Shown here: positions 25,622 through 34,528 of the stretch, piece by piece
How the letters are laid out: the number at the start of each line of letters is the position of its first letter
Position numbering within the stretch: the stretch's first letter is position 1
NCBI GenBank assembly: GCA_035651455.1
Contig: DASRFR010000054.1
Span: 124,001 to 188,000 of the forward strand
Direction of reading: 5' to 3'
DNA: 64,000 bases
DNA from: DASRFR01 sp035651455
Lineage (GTDB): Bacteria > Acidobacteriota > Terriglobia > Terriglobales > Acidobacteriaceae
Notes under the pieces: model-generated
What the model saw: the letters and a program-made list of their open reading frames with translations, nothing else
Database searches by the model: none
What the model was told of the DNA's origin: nothing
Made by a program: the position numbers and the translations under genes

Positions 25622-28600
25622 ATGCGGTTATCACGAAGATTTCTCCACTTACTCCTGGCATTGGTTGCTATGTCGCTCTTCGCGTTATTCGCTGCCGGAC
25701 AGTCGCTTACCTCCGGGGATATCACTGGAGTAGTAACTGACCCCACCGGCGCGATAGTTCCGAACGTAGCAGTGACCATCAAAAATACGACGACGGGATC
25801 TACTCAGACACATAACACTAATAACCAGGGTGTGTATCGTTTCTCTCTCCTTCCCCCTGGCCCGTACACGGTCACAGTTAACCAGCAAGGCTTTCAGCCT
25901 GCGCAGCAGAACGCCACTGTCGTGGTCGGTCAAGCCACGACAACGAATGTTCAGCTTGCGGTTTCGACCGCGGCTACCACGGTGGAAGTCACGGCAGAAG
26001 GAGGTGTCGTACAAGCGGAGAACGGGAATATCTCGACATCCTTCACGCCTGAGCAGATCGCCAACGCTCCCAACCCGGGTAACGATTTGAGTTACATCGT
26101 GCAGACGGCTCCGGGCGCAGTGATGAATACGCAGAGCGGCTACGGCAACAGCGCCACGTTCGGGATCTCGGCGACCTCTAACCTTTACACGGTCGATGGC
26201 ATGAACGAGAACGACCCGTTCTTTAACCTTAACAATTCTGGCGCGACCAACCTCCTGTTGGGCCAGAACGACATTCAGCAGGCCACCGTCGTGAACAACG
26301 GCTACTCGGGACAGTACGGCGGGCTTGCCGGCGCGAACGTAAATTATGTGACGAAGTCCGGGACCAACGGTTTTCACGGGAATGCGCAGTATTGGTGGAA
26401 CGGCCGCATCATGAACGCCAATAATTTCTTCAACAATCGGAATGCCGCTCCACGGCCGTTCGATAATGCTAACCAATGGGCGGCATCGCTGGGCGGACCC
26501 ATGGTCAAAAACAAGACGTTCTTCTTCGTCAACACGGAAGGATTGCGGCTACTGATTCCTACCAGCACGCCGGTCAACATTCCGAGTCCCCAGTTCCAGG
26601 CTGCGACTTTGGGCAATCTTGCCGCGAATCCTGGTACCGCGGGAGAGATATCCTTCTATAACAACATTTTTAATTTGTTCAACAGGGCGCCGGGCGCGAA
26701 CCGCGCGGCGAACATTCTGCAGCCCGGGGTTTCGGCAACCGGCGCCGCGACCGGTAACGGTTGTGGAACGTTCTCCGGGCTGGCGGGTGGCGCGCCATGC
26801 GCTTTGCAGTTCCAGTCAACAGCCGGAAACCAGACCAATGAATGGCTGCTGACCGCACGGGTCGATCAAAACATCGGTAACAACGATCGCGCGTTCATTC
26901 ATTTCCGCACGGATCACGGGCTTCAAGCGAGCTATACCGATCCCCTCAGCCCGGTTCTGAATGCTCAGAGCACGCAACCGCAATACGAGGGACAGTTCCA
27001 GGAGAACCATACCATCGGCGCCAGCGCGGTGAATCAATTCATCCTGGCGGGATCGTGGTACAGCGCGGTCTTCGGGCCACCGAATATGGCTGCCGCAAAG
27101 GCATTGCTGCCGTTTCAGATGAACTTCAGCAACCTTTTCTACACCATGGGGGGAGGAGCTCTGCAGCTCTACAGCACGTGGCCGCAGGGACGCAATGTGA
27201 CGCAGTATCAGATTGAGGATGACTACTCGTTGCAGAAGAGCCGTCATTCCCTCCGCTTTGGCGTGAACTTCAGACGAAATGACGTGACCGACTACACTCC
27301 AGGCGGCTTCAACGCCACCTTCCCCAACGCGACATTCGCGTCGCTGGGAAGCTTCTTTAGCGGCACGGTGGATGCATTTACGCAGGCATTCAGCACGCGC
27401 CCGACAGAACCGCTGGCGCTGTACAGCCTTGGTCTGTATGGCCAGGATGAAATTGCGGTTACGCCGAAATTGAAAATAACCCTGGCGCTACGGGCAGAAC
27501 ACAATTCCAACCCCGTGTGCCAGACGAACTGTTTTGCGCGTCTGAGCGACTCGTTCCTCAACATTTCTCACGACGTCAATCAGCCGTATAACCAAGCTAT
27601 CCGCACGGGCTTACATGAGGCGCTGCCCAATTACGAAAGCATCGCGTGGGAGCCGCGCTTTGGCTTCGCCTGGCAGCCACATGGGAATGGCAATACGGTC
27701 ATTCGTGGAGGGTTCGGCTTGTTCGCCGACATCTTCCCGGCAACCGTGGCTACCAGCTTTGACACAAATTCGCCTTTGAAAAACACATTCACCACGTTGC
27801 CAGGCGCACTGCTGGCGCCGAACGTGCCGGGCAGCGCAGCATCACTGACGGCGGCTTCCAATGCGTCATTTGTAGGGGGGTTCAACTCGGGCGCTACCCT
27901 GGGGTCGATTCTTGCGAGCCCCGCGGGGGCGTTATTTACGCCGCCCAATTTCTTCAACTCGGCGCACACCGTTCATTATCCCCGTTACCAGGAATGGAAC
28001 CTGGAAGTGGAGCAGGCGCTCGGAAGCAAAACATCTCTGCAGTTGAACTACGCGGGCAATCACGGCATCTACGAAACCACGCAGAATCCCGGCCTGAATG
28101 CCTACTGTAACGTGACCCCGCTACTCACCTCTCCGACACCCTGCGCGACCGCACTGGGCACGGGAACCGCGTTTGCGGGATTGCCGACGGCTCCAATGGA
28201 TCCCCGTTTCGGCACGGTTACAGAAGTATCGAATCCGGCGGTCTCCAACTACAACGGCTTAACTGTTGCGGTAACACGGCGTTTTTCGCAACTGCAACTG
28301 CAAGCGAACTATACGTGGAGCCATGCGCTCGACGAAATCTCCAACGGAGGATTCCTGCAGTACAACTTCAAGACTAATGTCAGCGTGCTCGCTCCGCAGG
28401 ATCCGTTTGACCTGAAAGCTTTTAACTATGGCAATGCTGACTATGACACGCGCCACTATTTCAGCCTGAACTACGTCTGGGATACGCCCTGGACGAAAGG
28501 CTGGAAAGGCCTGGTGGGCGGATGGACGGTCGCCGGAACCGTGTTTGCCCGCACCGGCTTGCCGTTCACGGTCACCGACGTAGCCGACACTGCAGCATTA

Positions 28601-29041
28601 TCGAGCTACAACTACGGCGGGCCGCTGGCCGATATCGGTGCTTTCCTGTTTGGCAACCAGGTAGGAGCAGCGCCAACCCAGTGCGGCACGTCCGCGGTCG
28701 ATCGGCCATGCCTCTCGGCAGCTATGTTTACTCCGTCGCCCACGGGTTTCGGACGGCAACGCCGGAACCAGGTCTACGGCCCAAATTTCATTAACACCGA
28801 CCTTACCCTTATGAAGAACTTCGGGATTCCTCACTGGGAGAGCGCGAAACTCCAGTTGGGCGCGCAGTTCTTCAACATCCTGAACCATGCCAACTTCGAC
28901 CAGCCAGTGGGGGACGTTACCAGCAGCCAGTTCGGCACCATCATCAATACGGTAAACACGCCGACCAGCTTGTTGGGTTCTTTTCTGGGAGGCGACTCCT
29001 CCCCACGAATGATCCAGTTGAAAGCTGCGTTGAACTTCTAG
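25622..29041 (+). CDS. Oar-type TonB-dependent outer-membrane receptor
   Basis: Outer-membrane receptor, 1139 aa. The start ATG 25622 is preceded by AGGAAAG and opens a clean signal peptide (MRLSRRFLHLLLALVAMSLF, cleavage near AAG-QS). A carboxypeptidase-regulatory-like domain follows (about 30-110, GVVTDPTGAIVPNVAVTIKN), then a plug with VNYVTKSGTNGFHGNAQYWW, then a long barrel ending MIQLKAALNF with the terminal Phe needed for outer-membrane insertion. Rich in Asn, Thr and Gly, as usual for this group. It stands alone between the SagB gene and a terminator at 29064, so no partner hints at the ligand. Confidence 0.92.
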   Translation: MRLSRRFLHLLLALVAMSLFALFAAGQSLTSGDITGVVTDPTGAIVPNVAVTIKNTTTGSTQTHNTNNQGVYRFSLLPPGPYTVTVNQQGFQPAQQNATVVVGQATTTNVQLAVSTAATTVEVTAEGGVVQAENGNISTSFTPEQIANAPNPGNDLSYIVQTAPGAVMNTQSGYGNSATFGISATSNLYTVDGMNENDPFFNLNNSGATNLLLGQNDIQQATVVNNGYSGQYGGLAGANVNYVTKSGTNGFHGNAQYWWNGRIMNANNFFNNRNAAPRPFDNANQWAASLGGPMVKNKTFFFVNTEGLRLLIPTSTPVNIPSPQFQAATLGNLAANPGTAGEISFYNNIFNLFNRAPGANRAANILQPGVSATGAATGNGCGTFSGLAGGAPCALQFQSTAGNQTNEWLLTARVDQNIGNNDRAFIHFRTDHGLQASYTDPLSPVLNAQSTQPQYEGQFQENHTIGASAVNQFILAGSWYSAVFGPPNMAAAKALLPFQMNFSNLFYTMGGGALQLYSTWPQGRNVTQYQIEDDYSLQKSRHSLRFGVNFRRNDVTDYTPGGFNATFPNATFASLGSFFSGTVDAFTQAFSTRPTEPLALYSLGLYGQDEIAVTPKLKITLALRAEHNSNPVCQTNCFARLSDSFLNISHDVNQPYNQAIRTGLHEALPNYESIAWEPRFGFAWQPHGNGNTVIRGGFGLFADIFPATVATSFDTNSPLKNTFTTLPGALLAPNVPGSAASLTAASNASFVGGFNSGATLGSILASPAGALFTPPNFFNSAHTVHYPRYQEWNLEVEQALGSKTSLQLNYAGNHGIYETTQNPGLNAYCNVTPLLTSPTPCATALGTGTAFAGLPTAPMDPRFGTVTEVSNPAVSNYNGLTVAVTRRFSQLQLQANYTWSHALDEISNGGFLQYNFKTNVSVLAPQDPFDLKAFNYGNADYDTRHYFSLNYVWDTPWTKGWKGLVGGWTVAGTVFARTGLPFTVTDVADTAALSSYNYGGPLADIGAFLFGNQVGAAPTQCGTSAVDRPCLSAAMFTPSPTGFGRQRRNQVYGPNFINTDLTLMKNFGIPHWESAKLQLGAQFFNILNHANFDQPVGDVTSSQFGTIINTVNTPTSLLGSFLGGDSSPRMIQLKAALNF

Positions 29042-29063
29042 CGCAGCTTCTGTTCACCAGATC

Positions 29064-29090
29064 GGCGGTCCGTGAGGGCCGCCTTTTTTT
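29064..29090 (+). terminator. Rho-independent terminator of the Oar-type receptor gene
   Basis: GGCGGTCC-GTGA-GGGCCGCC hairpin (8-bp stem with one G-U pair) followed directly by seven T. It lies 22 nt after the receptor stop codon. Confidence 0.85.
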
Positions 29091-29240
29091 ATCGCGCGCG
29101 TGCGGTCGGGCATTTCGCGAAGCCGTTTTATCCCGTGGCCAAGCTCACAACGATTAGTGATGTCGATCACACCCTGGTGCGACGAGCTCCTTCGATAATG
29201 AAAGAGTTCAGGAGCGGCAAACCGTTCCGGCGCATGTGGG

Positions 29241-29492
29241 GTGCACGTGGCAAAAGGGCGCGTTTCCATCATCGTTGAGCGCTGCAAATCCTGCGGCTTC
29301 TGCGTGGAGTTCTGTCCTACCAGGGTGCTGGCGCTGTCGTCCGCTTTCAACTCCAAGGGGTACCATCCGCCACACGTGGTGGCACCGGAGAAGTGCAGCG
29401 GCTGTGATCTGTGCGGCATGTACTGCCCGGACTTCGCAATTTATGCCACCAAAACCGCCGCGGTAAAGGAAGGCGCGGGCCATGCAAGCTGA
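29241..29492 (+). CDS. korD: Ferredoxin-like delta subunit of 2-oxoacid:ferredoxin oxidoreductase (KorD-like)
   Basis: Small 2[4Fe-4S] protein, 83 aa. Cluster cysteines are Cys15, Cys18, Cys21, Cys25 (CKSCGFCVEFCP) and Cys52, Cys55, Cys58, Cys62 (CSGCDLCGMYCP). There is no ATG; GTG 29241 or GTG 29247 is the likely start. It heads the four-gene oxidoreductase operon and overlaps the alpha-subunit gene by 11 nt. It passes electrons from the thiamine-diphosphate subunit to soluble ferredoxin. Confidence 0.92.
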   Translation: MHVAKGRVSIIVERCKSCGFCVEFCPTRVLALSSAFNSKGYHPPHVVAPEKCSGCDLCGMYCPDFAIYATKTAAVKEGAGHAS

Positions 29493-30639
29493 TCCGCGCG
29501 GCGTGCTTACCGGCACGCACTTCATCGACGGCGACCATGCCTGCTGCGAAGGAGCTCTGGCGGCAGGAGCCCGATTCGCAGCGGGGTATCCCATAACACC
29601 GTCCACCGAAGTGGTGGAACGATTTGCGGCCCGCGGGCCCACCGTGGGGGGGACGTTCATCCAGATGGAAGATGAACTGGCGGCCTCGATCACTCTGCAA
29701 GGGGCGGTATGGGGTGGGGCGAAGGCTTTCACCGTCACCTCAGGCCCGGGATTCTCACTGATGATGGAGCACATCGGCTATGCGGCGATGACCGAAACAC
29801 CCTGCGTCTTCATCGACGTGCAGCGTGGCGGACCTTCGACGGGGTTGCCGACACTTCCCGCGCAAGCCGATATGATGCAGGCCCGCTGGGGCTCGCACGG
29901 GGACTACGAAATCATCGCGCTCTCGCCCAATTCGCCGCAGGAATGCTTCGACCTGACCATCCGCGCATTCAACTTAGCCGAGGAGTTTCGCGTCCCGGTC
30001 ATGCTGATGATGGACGAAGTGGTGGGGCACATGACGGAAAAGGTGGTGATTCCGGCGGCCGAGCATATCGAGGTCACGCCACGCAAATTAACCCGGAAGT
30101 CCGCCGACGCATACCTACCATACGCGACTAACGGGGACATGGTGCCGGAGATCGCACAGGCGGGTGAAGGTTACAACTTTCACGTGACGGGCTTGACCCA
30201 TGATGAGCGCGGCTATCCGAACATGACACCGCAAGTGCAGGACAAGCTCGTACGCCGTTTACAAAACAAGATCCGGTCCGCTCAAGGCCGGCTCGCGCTG
30301 CTGGACGAAGCGCGCATTGAAGACGCAGATGTCATCGTTGTTTCCTACGGAATCACCTCCAGAGTGGCGCAACGCGCGATTGATCTCGCCCGTGCACAGG
30401 GAGTGAAAGCCGGGAAATGCCGGTTGATTACAGTATGGCCATTCCCCGAAGAGCGCATACGTGAACTAGCCGCGACGGCTAAAGCATTCGTCGTCCCCGA
30501 GCTTAACCTGGGACAAATGGTTCGCGAGGTGGAACGCGCTGTAGCCGGGAAAGCGAAGACGCTTCTGGTGCCTCATGCGGGGGGCGGCGTGCATCGGCCC
30601 GAAGATATCGCCAAAGCCATCGTGGAGGCGAGTCGATGA
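29482..30639 (+). CDS. korA: 2-oxoacid:ferredoxin oxidoreductase, alpha subunit (KorA-like)
   Basis: Pyrimidine-binding/transketolase C-terminal subunit, 385 aa. GARFAAGYPITPSTEVVE and FIQMEDELAASITLQGAVWGGAKAF are the family hallmarks, and SGPGFSLMMEHIGYAAMTE follows. This length and the separate gamma subunit fit the 2-oxoglutarate type (KorDABC) better than pyruvate oxidoreductase, but branched-chain 2-oxoacid enzymes look alike. Overlaps the upstream ferredoxin gene and overlaps korB by ATGA. The enzyme converts 2-oxoacid plus CoA to acyl-CoA, CO2 and reduced ferredoxin, reversibly. Confidence 0.93.
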   Translation: MQADPRGVLTGTHFIDGDHACCEGALAAGARFAAGYPITPSTEVVERFAARGPTVGGTFIQMEDELAASITLQGAVWGGAKAFTVTSGPGFSLMMEHIGYAAMTETPCVFIDVQRGGPSTGLPTLPAQADMMQARWGSHGDYEIIALSPNSPQECFDLTIRAFNLAEEFRVPVMLMMDEVVGHMTEKVVIPAAEHIEVTPRKLTRKSADAYLPYATNGDMVPEIAQAGEGYNFHVTGLTHDERGYPNMTPQVQDKLVRRLQNKIRSAQGRLALLDEARIEDADVIVVSYGITSRVAQRAIDLARAQGVKAGKCRLITVWPFPEERIRELAATAKAFVVPELNLGQMVREVERAVAGKAKTLLVPHAGGGVHRPEDIAKAIVEASR

Positions 30640-31526
30640 CAAACATCCTCAGCCCCGTCGAACGGTTCCTGCGATCGGACCGCATGCCCCACATCTGGTG
30701 TCCCGGCTGCGGAATCGGAACGACAGTAAATAGCTTTGCGCGCGCTCTCATCGACTCGAAGATCGATTTGAAGTCCCTGGCGCTGGTATCGGGAATCGGT
30801 TGCACGGGGCGGGTCGCGGGTTATGTAAAGCTTGATTCTTTCCATACCACGCATGGCCGCGCGATCCCTTTCGCCACGGGCCTGAAGCTTGCGAATCCCA
30901 AGCTGAACGTGGTCGTCTACTCGGGAGACGGTGATCTATCAGCGATCGGGGGAAACCACCTGATACATGCGGCACGCCGCAATATCGATCTGAAAGTGAT
31001 CTGTGTGAACAACCTGATTTATGCGATGACCGGCGGCCAAACTGCACCCACGACACCCGGCCACGCGGTCACGTCGACCGCGCCGTACGGCACTTTCGAG
31101 CCATCATTCAATCTTCCTCATCTCGTAGAGGCTGCCGGCGCGGTCTACGTTGCCCGTTGGACGACGTTTCACGTCCGCCAACTGGCGCGGTCAATTGGCG
31201 AAGCTTTCCAGAAGAAGGGTTTCAGTTTTATCGAAGTCATCTCGCCCTGCCCGACTTTGTATCAGAGAAGAAACGGCATGGGGGACGGACTCGAGACCAT
31301 GAAGTATTACAAGGAGAAGAGCAAGATCCGACATGGAGCCGCGACCAGTGAAGTCGGGCTGACGCTGAATGGCGAGATCGTCGTGGGCAATTTCGTGGAC
31401 CGTGACCGGCCGGATTACCAGGCGCTGCTGAACGCACAGATGACCGAATCGCTGGGCGAGCGTTACATCTCGTGCGAAGCAACGGTGGGGGGAAATGCCT
31501 GCGCCGAGGAGAATTCATGCAGCTGA
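30636..31526 (+). CDS. korB: 2-oxoacid:ferredoxin oxidoreductase, beta subunit (KorB-like)
   Basis: Thiamine-diphosphate-binding subunit, 296 aa. WCPGCGIGT at 21-29 supplies Cys22 and Cys25 for the [4Fe-4S] cluster, with Cys56 (GIGCTGR) as a third ligand. YSGDGDLSAIGGNHLIHAARRN (GDGD at 97-100) is the ThDP/Mg site. Together with alpha and gamma it forms the catalytic core. Its last codons overlap the gamma-subunit start. Confidence 0.94.
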   Translation: MTNILSPVERFLRSDRMPHIWCPGCGIGTTVNSFARALIDSKIDLKSLALVSGIGCTGRVAGYVKLDSFHTTHGRAIPFATGLKLANPKLNVVVYSGDGDLSAIGGNHLIHAARRNIDLKVICVNNLIYAMTGGQTAPTTPGHAVTSTAPYGTFEPSFNLPHLVEAAGAVYVARWTTFHVRQLARSIGEAFQKKGFSFIEVISPCPTLYQRRNGMGDGLETMKYYKEKSKIRHGAATSEVGLTLNGEIVVGNFVDRDRPDYQALLNAQMTESLGERYISCEATVGGNACAEENSCS

Positions 31527-32116
31527 CCGAAATAAGGCTCGCCGGTTTTGGAGGCCAGGGAGTTATCCTATCGGCCATCATCCTGGGTAAGGCAGCCTCC
31601 ATTTTCCAGGGCGAGTTCGCCACCATGACTCAAAATTTTGGTCCGGAGGCGCGCGGCGGAGCTTGTAGTGCACAGTTGGTGCTGTCGGGCACTCCGATCC
31701 TGTATCCGTATGTCACCCGGCCCGACATCCTGGTTACATTGTCGCAAGAAGCATATTCCCGCTTTCAACCTGAGCTGAAGGAAAATGGCATTCTCATCGT
31801 CGAGCAAGATTTAGTGCGGGTGAGCGATATCCCGTCCGGCACGAGAGTCTTCAGTATTCCCGCGACGCGGCTCGCCGAAGAACTTGGGAAACGAATGGTG
31901 TTGAATTCAGTGATGGTGGGATTTTCCACGGCAGTGACCGGGCTGCTCAATCCCGATGCCGTGCGCCAAGCGGTGGCAGATTCTGTGCCCGCGCGATTCT
32001 GCGATCTGAACCTGAAAGCGTTCGAAAAAGGTTACGAATACGGGCTTCACACAACGCCCACCACAGCAGAGACGGCTCCTGAACTCAGCGTGAAGTACTT
32101 CGATGGAGTGGCCTAG
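31517..32116 (+). CDS. korC: 2-oxoacid:ferredoxin oxidoreductase, gamma subunit (KorC-like)
   Basis: Gamma subunit, 199 aa, which binds CoA. It opens with MQLTEIRLAGFGGQGVILSA, the classic family start, then MTQNFGPEARGGACSAQLVLS. ATG 31517 is chosen because it matches that start and is preceded by GAGGAGA (31506-31512). The frame open from 31472 lies inside korB. It overlaps korB by 10 nt. Last gene of the set; no clear terminator before the convergent MFS gene. Confidence 0.93.
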   Translation: MQLTEIRLAGFGGQGVILSAIILGKAASIFQGEFATMTQNFGPEARGGACSAQLVLSGTPILYPYVTRPDILVTLSQEAYSRFQPELKENGILIVEQDLVRVSDIPSGTRVFSIPATRLAEELGKRMVLNSVMVGFSTAVTGLLNPDAVRQAVADSVPARFCDLNLKAFEKGYEYGLHTTPTTAETAPELSVKYFDGVA

Positions 32117-32170
32117 CGGCCGTTGTCACGCGAGAGCGGGCGCAGCGCCTCAAAACGGTTATCGCCGAAA

Positions 32171-33562
32171 TTAATCTTCGATGACGCTGGTAGTGATCTC
32201 CTCAGCGGGTTCGCCGGCCAGCACCGACTGCGCAACAATCAAGCGGTGTGCCTCAATGCGGATCTTCGGAAGTTGCAGGTAGAACCAGAGTGCGCCGAGA
32301 ACGGACGCAATCGCTCCTGTCGCGACCGTGAGAGGCGCTCCAAGGCGGTCAGCCATGGCGCCTCCAAAGAACGCACCGAAGGGAGCCATGCCCATGAACA
32401 TCATCGAATAAAACGCCATCACGCGGCCTCGCAGCGCATCCGGGACCATGGTTTGAATCAGCGTGTTCGAGCAGGCCATCTGCAGCATCATGCAATAACC
32501 CACAGGCACGAGAAGAACGGTAGAAGCAACGAAATTCCTGGAAGAAGCAAACACGGCAAGGCTCACGCCAAAGCCGGCGCACGAGTAAGCGGCCAGTCGC
32601 CCGAGGCCTTTCACCCCGGACTTTGCCGCTAGTGTTAAAGCGCCGAGCAAAGCGCCGACGCCGGTGGCCCCCATCAGGATGCCGAGCCCGCGCGCTCCGC
32701 CGTGCAGGATGCGATCGGCGAAAACCGGCATCAGCACCGTGTACGGCATGCCCACCAGGCTCACCAGGCCGAGCAGGAGAAGCAGGGCCCGAATGGGCGC
32801 GGTATTCCGGACGAAGGTGAACCCTTCTTTAATGTCTTCGAGCTGGGAGTTCGTCTTGCCCGCGCGCGTGGGGCAATGAACGTCCATCATCATCAGCCCA
32901 ATAATGACAGCGATGTAGCTGACGGCGTTGGCGAAAAAGCACCAGCCTTCGCCGATCCTGGCGACCAGAACGCCAGCGACCGCCGGGCCAATGATGCGCG
33001 CGCCATTGAACATGGAGGAGTTCAAGGCAATCGCATTCATCAGGTCGTCCTTGCCGACCATGTCGACCAGAAAGGCCTGCCGCCCAGGAATATCAAAAGC
33101 ATTGACCACGCCGAGCAGGCCGGCGAGCACGAAAATGTGCCACACCTGGATCCGGTGGCTTAGAGTCAAAGCGGCAAGAATAAATGCCAAAACCATGGAT
33201 GCGGTCTGAGTGGCAATCACCACTTTCTGACGGTCCGCCCGGTCGGCCAAGGTCCCGCCAAATGGGGCCACGATGAATACCGGAATCTGGCTGGCAAAAC
33301 CAACCGAGCCCAGAAGGAGGGAGGAGCCGGTGATCCGGTAAACCAGCCAGGACTGCGCCACGGTTTGCATCCAGGTGCCGATGAGAGAAATGAGTTGGCC
33401 ACTGAAGAAGAGCTGGAAATTTCGATGGCGAAGCGCGCGCAGCGTCACCTGCAGGCGCGAACCAGGCCCTTTACCAGGGTTGGAAGTGGCTTCATCGTGC
33501 TTTTGGGCTTGTGTTGATGGAACAGATCTCGCCACGCGGTTCGTGCGCCTCAGGAGGATCAA
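32171..33562 (-). CDS. MFS transporter (EntS/MFS_3-like exporter)
   Basis: Major-facilitator permease, 463 aa, with about 12 helices after a 40-residue polar N-terminus. The segment LRHRNFQLFFSGQLISLIGTWMQTVAQSWLVY (quoted in part; about 44-75) and GTLADRADRQKVV (loop 2-3 signature) place it in the MFS_3/EntS-like group, which exports siderophores or drugs. AFDIPGRQAFLVDMV is also characteristic. It stands alone and converges with the korC gene. Substrate unknown. Confidence 0.9.
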   Translation of the reverse strand: MILLRRTNRVARSVPSTQAQKHDEATSNPGKGPGSRLQVTLRALRHRNFQLFFSGQLISLIGTWMQTVAQSWLVYRITGSSLLLGSVGFASQIPVFIVAPFGGTLADRADRQKVVIATQTASMVLAFILAALTLSHRIQVWHIFVLAGLLGVVNAFDIPGRQAFLVDMVGKDDLMNAIALNSSMFNGARIIGPAVAGVLVARIGEGWCFFANAVSYIAVIIGLMMMDVHCPTRAGKTNSQLEDIKEGFTFVRNTAPIRALLLLLGLVSLVGMPYTVLMPVFADRILHGGARGLGILMGATGVGALLGALTLAAKSGVKGLGRLAAYSCAGFGVSLAVFASSRNFVASTVLLVPVGYCMMLQMACSNTLIQTMVPDALRGRVMAFYSMMFMGMAPFGAFFGGAMADRLGAPLTVATGAIASVLGALWFYLQLPKIRIEAHRLIVAQSVLAGEPAEEITTSVIED

Positions 33563-33823
33563 GATCTAAGGTAAATCAAATTTCCGCAGCCGGCAGCCGA
33601 TGTCAGCAATACGGTTCGTCTTCAGATGGGATTTGCGGGTTCGTCGTGGATGTAACGTAACGGCTTGACGCAGGCACTCGATTGCGCACGTGTGGCGCGG
33701 ATACCGTCACCAAGTTGCAACTTCCCGGTGGCCAGCTATTGGGGTAGAGTTTAGTCTGCGTCTTTTGTCTGACATAGCGCCAGGACCTTCGACTTCTCTG
33801 TAGGCGTATTCGCTGGGGCAACT

Positions 33824-34222
33824 ATGGGCGATAGTTCTCTTCAACTAGAACGGCGCGCCGCGCAGCGTTTTGATTTCCAGCAGCGCCTCTGGGTTCGCCA
33901 GCTTACATCTGGCCGCCAGGAACTGGGTTTCACGCAGAACCTCAGTGCTCGCGGCCTGTTTCTCTACACCGATTTCCCGCTCGAGAGCGGCACGGCAGTC
34001 GAGGTCACGCTTTCGATGCCGGCGGAGATTACGCTGTCCGAGAGCATGCATGTGCGTTGTCGGGGACGTGTGTTGCGGGTTCAGGAGCCCGTGTGCGGAA
34101 GCAAATTTGGGGTAGCGGTACACCTGGAAAGCTACGAGTATTTGAATCAGGATACGGAGCGCCAATTGGTCGCGATTTCGAGTGAACGCGACACGCCCCT
34201 GACTCCTAATCCGCTCACATAG
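33824..34222 (+). CDS. PilZ-domain protein
   Basis: Single PilZ domain, 132 aa. The c-di-GMP-binding pattern is visible: RRAAQRFDF (RxxxR, about 7-15) and later NLSARGLFLYTD ([D/N]xSxxG, about 44-55). Likely a c-di-GMP receptor that acts by protein contact, since no output domain is attached. It precedes a CpaE/TadZ-like gene by about 300 nt on the same strand, suggestive of a surface or pilus context but not proof of an operon. Confidence 0.88.
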   Translation: MGDSSLQLERRAAQRFDFQQRLWVRQLTSGRQELGFTQNLSARGLFLYTDFPLESGTAVEVTLSMPAEITLSESMHVRCRGRVLRVQEPVCGSKFGVAVHLESYEYLNQDTERQLVAISSERDTPLTPNPLT

Positions 34223-34528
34223 CCGCGCTTAGGCGTGTTCAGTCCCGGTCTCAATTGGACCTCTAGCGGCGCCTCACTCAGCATGATTTTTTCTGAAAAA
34301 GAATTTTTTGCCCTCCGCAGCCTTTTCAAGCATGTTCACTTGTCTTAGAATACGAACAGATTAAAGAGAGTCTCAGGATCCACTGAGATTCCCCAGTTTC
34401 AGTGATGTCTCCCGGCTTCACCTTGTGTTTAGCTCCGCTCTGGCCAGAAGGTGCCCTGGGAATTATGGCCCTGCCGATGGCTGCACGTTACCAAGGTCAT
34501 TTGGTAGTAGGTACTTCTCCCTCATACC
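34223..34528. other. Intergenic spacer (306 nt) before the CpaE-like gene
   Basis: No gene seen. It contains a short perfect inverted repeat TCTCAG-GATCCA-CTGAGA at 34371-34388, about 140 nt before the CpaE-like start, and a weak -35/-10 pair upstream (TTTTCA, 17 nt, TAGAAT, about 34323-34351). Both are tentative. Confidence 0.35.
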
